DNA from: Sphingomonadales bacterium EhC05
Lineage (GTDB): Bacteria > Pseudomonadota > Alphaproteobacteria > Sphingomonadales > Sphingomonadaceae
Assembly: GCA_001650955.1 (NCBI GenBank)
Contig: LXYP01000014.1
Coordinates: 1 to 64,000, forward strand
Reading direction: 5' to 3'
Length of the DNA stretch: 64,000 nt
This document shows positions 60,323-64,000 of the stretch, piece after piece. The notes beneath the pieces were generated by a model. That model was given only the letters and a program-made list of their open reading frames with translations, had not been told where the DNA came from and did not search any database. The number at the start of each line of letters is the position of its first letter. Position 1 is the first letter of the stretch. The translations under genes were made by a program, and so were the position numbers.

Positions 60323-60619
60323 ATGGACTTTATTTCAATTCTTTCAATTTTCGTGATGGCCTGTTTTGTCGGCTATTATGTCGTCTGGTCGGTAACCCCG
60401 GCGCTGCACACACCACTGATGGCGGTGACCAATGCGATTAGTTCTGTGATTATCGTCGGTGCGCTGATCGCAGCTGCGGCCGGGTCGCAGGCTGATGGCG
60501 GACAGACGGCCAAATGGCTGGGTCTGGTCGGCGTCGTGCTCGCGTCGGTGAATATATTTGGCGGCTTTGCCGTGACCGAGCGAATGCTCGCGATGTACAA
60601 GAAGAAGGAGCGGAAATAA
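60323..60619 (+). CDS. pntAB: NAD(P) transhydrogenase subunit alpha, part 2
   Basis: 98 aa membrane part: MDFISILSIFVMACFVGYYVVW, the conserved TPALHTPLMAVTNAISSVIIVGAL (in parts), and VGVVLASVNIFGGFAVTERML. Separate from part 1, the three-subunit arrangement known from Rhodospirillum and other alphaproteobacteria. Its stop overlaps the pntB start (TAATG). Confidence 0.94.
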   Translation: MDFISILSIFVMACFVGYYVVWSVTPALHTPLMAVTNAISSVIIVGALIAAAAGSQADGGQTAKWLGLVGVVLASVNIFGGFAVTERMLAMYKKKERK

Positions 60620-62091
60620 TGCGGCGTGCATTGATTGGCGCATCCGCGCTTCTATTCTCAACCCCGGCAATGGCTGCATCCGGTGAAGCTGTGAACCCCT
60701 GGGTCGCCACAGCTTATCTGGTGGCAGGCGTGCTCTTCATTCTCGCATTGCGCGGCCTGTCCTCGCCGGAAACCAGCCGGGCGGGCAACCGCTATGGCAT
60801 GGTCGGCATGCTGATTGCCGTGGTCACAACTCTTTTGACTCACAGCATTGCTAGCCTGCCCGAAATTGGAGTTGCAATCCTGATTGGCGGCAGCATCGGC
60901 TTTATCATGGCGCGTAAGATCGCGATGACCGACATGCCTCAACTTGTGGCCGGTTTTCATAGCCTTGTCGGCATGGCCGCGGTGCTGGTCGGTATCGCAG
61001 CTTATCTCAATCCGGGCGCCTTCGGCATATTGGACGCTGCCGGCGAAATATTGGTTGTCAGCCGTGTTGAGCTGGGCCTCGGCGTGGCCATTGGTGCGAT
61101 TACCTTTTCCGGCTCCGTCATTGCCTTTCTCAAACTCAACGGCAACATGTCCGGTGCACCGATCATGCTGCCGGGACGACATGTTCTGAATCTTGGCGTA
61201 CTTGTCGCGATTATCGGCCTGACGGCCTATTTCGCTATCGCGCCTACTGTTGGTACGGGACCGATTTTCTGGACCATAGTCGGGCTGAGCTTTGCTATCG
61301 GTTTCCTGCTGATCATTCCAATTGGCGGCGCAGACATGCCAGTCGTGGTTTCGATGCTTAACAGCTATTCCGGCTGGGCCGCTGCGGCGATGGGCTTCAC
61401 GCTGGGTAATACCGCGATGATCATCACCGGTGCGCTGGTTGGCTCGTCCGGTGCGATCTTGTCCTATATCATGTGCAAGGCGATGAACCGCAGCTTCATC
61501 AGCGTGATCGCAGGCGGCTTTGGCGCTGAAAGCGGTCCCTCAGATGGCGCAGAGAGAATCGACCGGCCCTATAAACGCGGGTCTGCCGAAGATGCCGCCT
61601 ATATGATGAAACAGGCAGAAAGCGTGATCATCATTCCAGGTTACGGCATGGCCGTAGCGCAAGCGCAGCATGCGCTACGCGAGATGGGCGACATGCTCAA
61701 AGAAGAAGGTGTCAGCGTTAAATATGCCATCCATCCGGTCGCAGGCCGCATGCCCGGTCATATGAATGTGCTGCTGGCTGAAGCGAATGTGCCTTATGAT
61801 GAGGTGTTTGAGCTGGAAGATATCAACAGCGAATTTGCCCAAGCCGATGTCGCGTTCATCATCGGTGCGAATGACGTGGTCAACCCGGCGGCGAAGACCG
61901 ATAAAACGTCTCCCATTTATGGCATGCCCGTATTTGATGTTGAAAAGGCCAAAACAGTATTTTTCATCAAGCGCTCCATGGGCGGTGTCGGATATGCTGG
62001 CGTCGACAATGAGGTTTTCTATATGGATCAGACGATGATGCTGCTCTCTGACGCTAAGAAAATGTGCGAGGAGATCGTCAAGGCCCTGTAG
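60619..62091 (+). CDS. pntB: NAD(P) transhydrogenase subunit beta
   Basis: 490 aa. Eight or nine membrane helices (domain II) followed by the NADP-binding domain III: VIIIPGYGMAVAQAQHALREM, VAGRMPGHMNVLLAEANVPYD, FIIGANDVVNPAA, YAGVDNEVFY. An extra N-terminal segment (MRRALIGASALLFSTPAMAAS) looks like a signal peptide, a variation seen in some alphaproteobacteria. Confidence 0.94.
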   Translation: MRRALIGASALLFSTPAMAASGEAVNPWVATAYLVAGVLFILALRGLSSPETSRAGNRYGMVGMLIAVVTTLLTHSIASLPEIGVAILIGGSIGFIMARKIAMTDMPQLVAGFHSLVGMAAVLVGIAAYLNPGAFGILDAAGEILVVSRVELGLGVAIGAITFSGSVIAFLKLNGNMSGAPIMLPGRHVLNLGVLVAIIGLTAYFAIAPTVGTGPIFWTIVGLSFAIGFLLIIPIGGADMPVVVSMLNSYSGWAAAAMGFTLGNTAMIITGALVGSSGAILSYIMCKAMNRSFISVIAGGFGAESGPSDGAERIDRPYKRGSAEDAAYMMKQAESVIIIPGYGMAVAQAQHALREMGDMLKEEGVSVKYAIHPVAGRMPGHMNVLLAEANVPYDEVFELEDINSEFAQADVAFIIGANDVVNPAAKTDKTSPIYGMPVFDVEKAKTVFFIKRSMGGVGYAGVDNEVFYMDQTMMLLSDAKKMCEEIVKAL

Positions 62092-62239
62092 CAAGTATCG
62101 CTTCGCTGTACCAAACGGGGACAGCAGCTGCCATTATACAGGATTTGACAAGGCTTTCAGCGAGTTTTGAGCTAGTTCCATTTCATGACGTGAACCCTTC
62201 ACCCGATGGGTGATGCTTCCACTCGAGAAATGGAATCTG

Positions 62240-62365
62240 ATGAAAGATATAGGACCTTATCTCAAACTGACGGCGGTTATGGCGCTGGCAGTGTTCCTCG
62301 TTTATCAAAGCTCCGCTGAGTCGAAGGAAGATTTCCGCGCCCATGACCATATCGAGACTCAATGA
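62240..62365 (+). CDS. Small single-helix protein
   Basis: 41 aa: MKDIGPYLKLTAVMALAVFL then VYQSSAESKEDFRAHDHIETQ. One membrane helix or signal-like segment and a polar tail. The ribosome site is only moderate (GGAA). Plausible but unproven; no family recognised. Confidence 0.4.
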   Translation: MKDIGPYLKLTAVMALAVFLVYQSSAESKEDFRAHDHIETQ

Positions 62366-62471
62366 TCGGAATTGATCTGAGAACACTTGTGTTTTCGGAC
62401 CGTAACGCATAGCCTTTACGCACAATCTAACCACGTTATTTCACGTGGTCTGCCAAGGGGTTTATAGTAAA

Positions 62472-63167
62472 ATGCGTAAACTTGGCCTGATCGGGGGCAT
62501 GTCTTGGGTATCGACCGCTAGCTATTACAAGCGGATCAACAGCACTGTGCAGAAACGGCTCGGTGGGTTTTCTAGCGCGCACATGCTGATCGAAAGCGTG
62601 AATTTCAGTGAATATGCCCGCCTCCAGTCCGATGATGACTGGGATGCGGCAGCAGGATTGATGACGAGATCGGCCAAACGGCTCGAGAATTCGGGTGCGA
62701 CTGCAGTCCTGATCTGCTCCAATGCGATGCACAAAATTTACGATCAGGTGCAACCGGAAGTGGGCATACCGATCATTCATATTGCCGATTGCGTTGGTGA
62801 TAAAATGGTCGCCGACGGCATTAAATCAGCAACGCTGCTGGGCTCTCGCAACGTCATGACCGAAGGTTTTTATCGCAAACGTCTGGTCGGCAAAGGGATC
62901 ACACTCAGCCCGCCAGACGAAGAGCGGGTCGAGGAAATTGACCGGATCATCTATGAAGAACTGATGTTCAGCATCGTCAAGCGAGACTCCGAGCGGACGA
63001 TGAAAACCTATATCACCAATATTGCCAAAGGTGATGTCGAGGCTATTGTTTTGGGATCTACCGAGCTCGACCTGGTGATCGACACCAAGGCAAATATCTT
63101 GCCGATATATGACAGTACGGAAATTCACTCCAATGCCGCAGTGGACTGGATTTTATCGGACGACTGA
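62472..63167 (+). CDS. Aspartate/glutamate racemase family protein, one catalytic Cys missing
   Basis: 231 aa: MRKLGLIGGMSWVSTASYYKRIN, then AVLICSNAMHKIYDQV with the first cysteine, and GDVEAIVLGSTELDLVID where the second catalytic cysteine (LGCTE in most members) is serine. The rest of the fold is intact. Some family members are not symmetric two-cysteine racemases; this protein may be specific for one enantiomer, or inactive as a racemase. Confidence 0.8.
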   Translation: MRKLGLIGGMSWVSTASYYKRINSTVQKRLGGFSSAHMLIESVNFSEYARLQSDDDWDAAAGLMTRSAKRLENSGATAVLICSNAMHKIYDQVQPEVGIPIIHIADCVGDKMVADGIKSATLLGSRNVMTEGFYRKRLVGKGITLSPPDEERVEEIDRIIYEELMFSIVKRDSERTMKTYITNIAKGDVEAIVLGSTELDLVIDTKANILPIYDSTEIHSNAAVDWILSDD

Positions 63168-63257
63168 CCCCTGGCTGCTGTTTTTACTGACAGTAATGTC
63201 AATGCTCTTGGCATCGCGATGAATTTAGGTCATTATCCCTGAAAAAGGGAGAGAGAA

Positions 63258-64000
63258 ATGATCCGCACATTATTGGTGGCAACCGCATTATGTTTGAGCG
63301 CACCGACACTGGCCAAAACTATCACCATTGATGCGGGCGCTGATGCGCAGGAGCGGATACAGGAAGCCCTGATCTTGGCTGAGCCGGGCGACGTTGTTGC
63401 ACTTGGTGCTGGTCGTTTCGATCTGACCGACGGGCTATCTCTTGATGTGGACAATGTGACCGTCATCGGTGCGGGAATGGATCAGACGGTACTCAATTTT
63501 GCCGGGCAATTGGGCGCAGGCGAAGGCTTGCTGGTAACCTCTGACCATGTCGTTCTGCGCGATTTTGCGATCGAAGATAGCAAGGGCGACGGGATCAAGT
63601 CGAAAGGCGCGGATAATATCGTCTATTATCAGTTGCGCGTCGAATGGACCCGCGGACCGCATCCTGAAAATGGAGCTTATGCGATCTATCCGGTCGAGAG
63701 CAAAAATGTACTGGTCGACAGTGTGACAACCATCGGTTCCTCGGATGCCGGCATCTATGTCGGTCAGTCGGAAAATATCATCGTCCGCAACTCGGTGGCG
63801 AAATTCAACGTCGCCGGGATTGAGATTGAGAATAGCGTTGGCGCGGATGTCTATAATAATATTGCAGTGAATAATACCGGCGGAATTCTGGTATTTGATC
63901 TCCCCAATATTCCCAAACAGGGTGGCCGGGAAGTGCGGGTCTTTGACAATATCGTGGTCGACAATAATACGCCCAATTTTGCTCCCGAAGGCAATATTGT
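63258..64000 (+). CDS. Right-handed beta-helix protein (3' end outside window)
   Basis: At least 247 codons, open to the end of the window. Signal peptide MIRTLLVATALCLSAPTLAK, then parallel beta-helix coils: QERIQEALILAEPGDVVALGAGRF, LSLDVDNVTVIGAGMDQTVL, YPVESKNVLVDSVTTIGSSDAGIYVGQSENIIVRNS (in parts) and further NNxxx repeats. Such exported proteins include polysaccharide lyases and hydrolases; the visible part has no decisive catalytic motif. GGGAGAGAGAA precedes the ATG. Confidence 0.85.
   Translation, partial: MIRTLLVATALCLSAPTLAKTITIDAGADAQERIQEALILAEPGDVVALGAGRFDLTDGLSLDVDNVTVIGAGMDQTVLNFAGQLGAGEGLLVTSDHVVLRDFAIEDSKGDGIKSKGADNIVYYQLRVEWTRGPHPENGAYAIYPVESKNVLVDSVTTIGSSDAGIYVGQSENIIVRNSVAKFNVAGIEIENSVGADVYNNIAVNNTGGILVFDLPNIPKQGGREVRVFDNIVVDNNTPNFAPEGNI

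Overview
The window looks like a chromosomal segment of a sphingomonad alphaproteobacterium (Sphingopyxis / Sphingorhabdus / Parasphingorhabdus type). This rests on gene content and order: rpsT next to dnaA, a split three-gene proton-translocating transhydrogenase preceded by a 40-codon aa3 oxidase subunit IV, cpdR beside an N-formylglutamate amidohydrolase, an exosortase-A-type O-glycosylation ligase, rpmF-plsX-fabH, SapC, and an S24 repressor. No species can be named from sequence alone.

Layout. 1-12.4 kb is housekeeping: a partial proline-rich membrane protein, ubiE-ubiB, mutM, rpsT, a DUF4136 lipoprotein, dnaA, tRNA-Val(TAC), a TlpA-like lipoprotein, and the coupled run argH-lptM-lysA-siroheme synthase-DUF2721. 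12.45-34.58 kb is an integrated element bounded by a 24-bp exact direct repeat. It has a tyrosine integrase, excisionase-like HTH genes, a chain of tiny overlapping genes leading to a Prim-Pol primase, a DUF5681 gene followed by three tiny genes with a shared R-[VL]-x-x-LE motif, a divergent regulatory region, and a late-type operon ending in a giant polyvalent protein with a nuclease domain. No terminase large subunit, portal, capsid or tail gene is visible, so it is a satellite-like element or a deleted prophage. Its right third holds small membrane-protein genes and a 2,969-bp IS1595-family transposon.

The transposon (29230-32198) is the most striking object. It has matching terminal inverted repeats and a perfect 8-bp target duplication. 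Besides its transposase it carries a P63C-domain gene coupled to the transposase, and on the other strand a Panacea/DUF4065 gene overlapping a two-helix membrane protein gene, which has the layout of a PanAT-like toxin-antitoxin module. It landed on the start codon of a resident gene. A third, orphan copy of the transposon end lies 0.84 kb away.

The whole 22-kb element split a small transcription unit. A 34-codon ORF with a good ribosome site is now at 34.6-34.7 kb, while its probable original terminator is at 12.41-12.44 kb. The element supplies a new terminator just inside its right end.

34.8-64 kb returns to core genome: MscS channel, thiolase, exosortase-A-associated glycosylation genes, a self-regulated S24 repressor, GrpB, MBL hydrolase, a protease-like gene interrupted by one in-frame TGA, MAPEG, rpmF-plsX-fabH, an AraC regulator, tRNA-Val(GAC), cpdR, N-formylglutamate amidohydrolase, a candidate anti-Shine-Dalgarno small RNA, SapC, a FAD-linked oxidase, a DEAD-box helicase, an NtrC-type regulator, the transhydrogenase operon, a racemase-family protein lacking one catalytic cysteine, and a truncated beta-helix protein.
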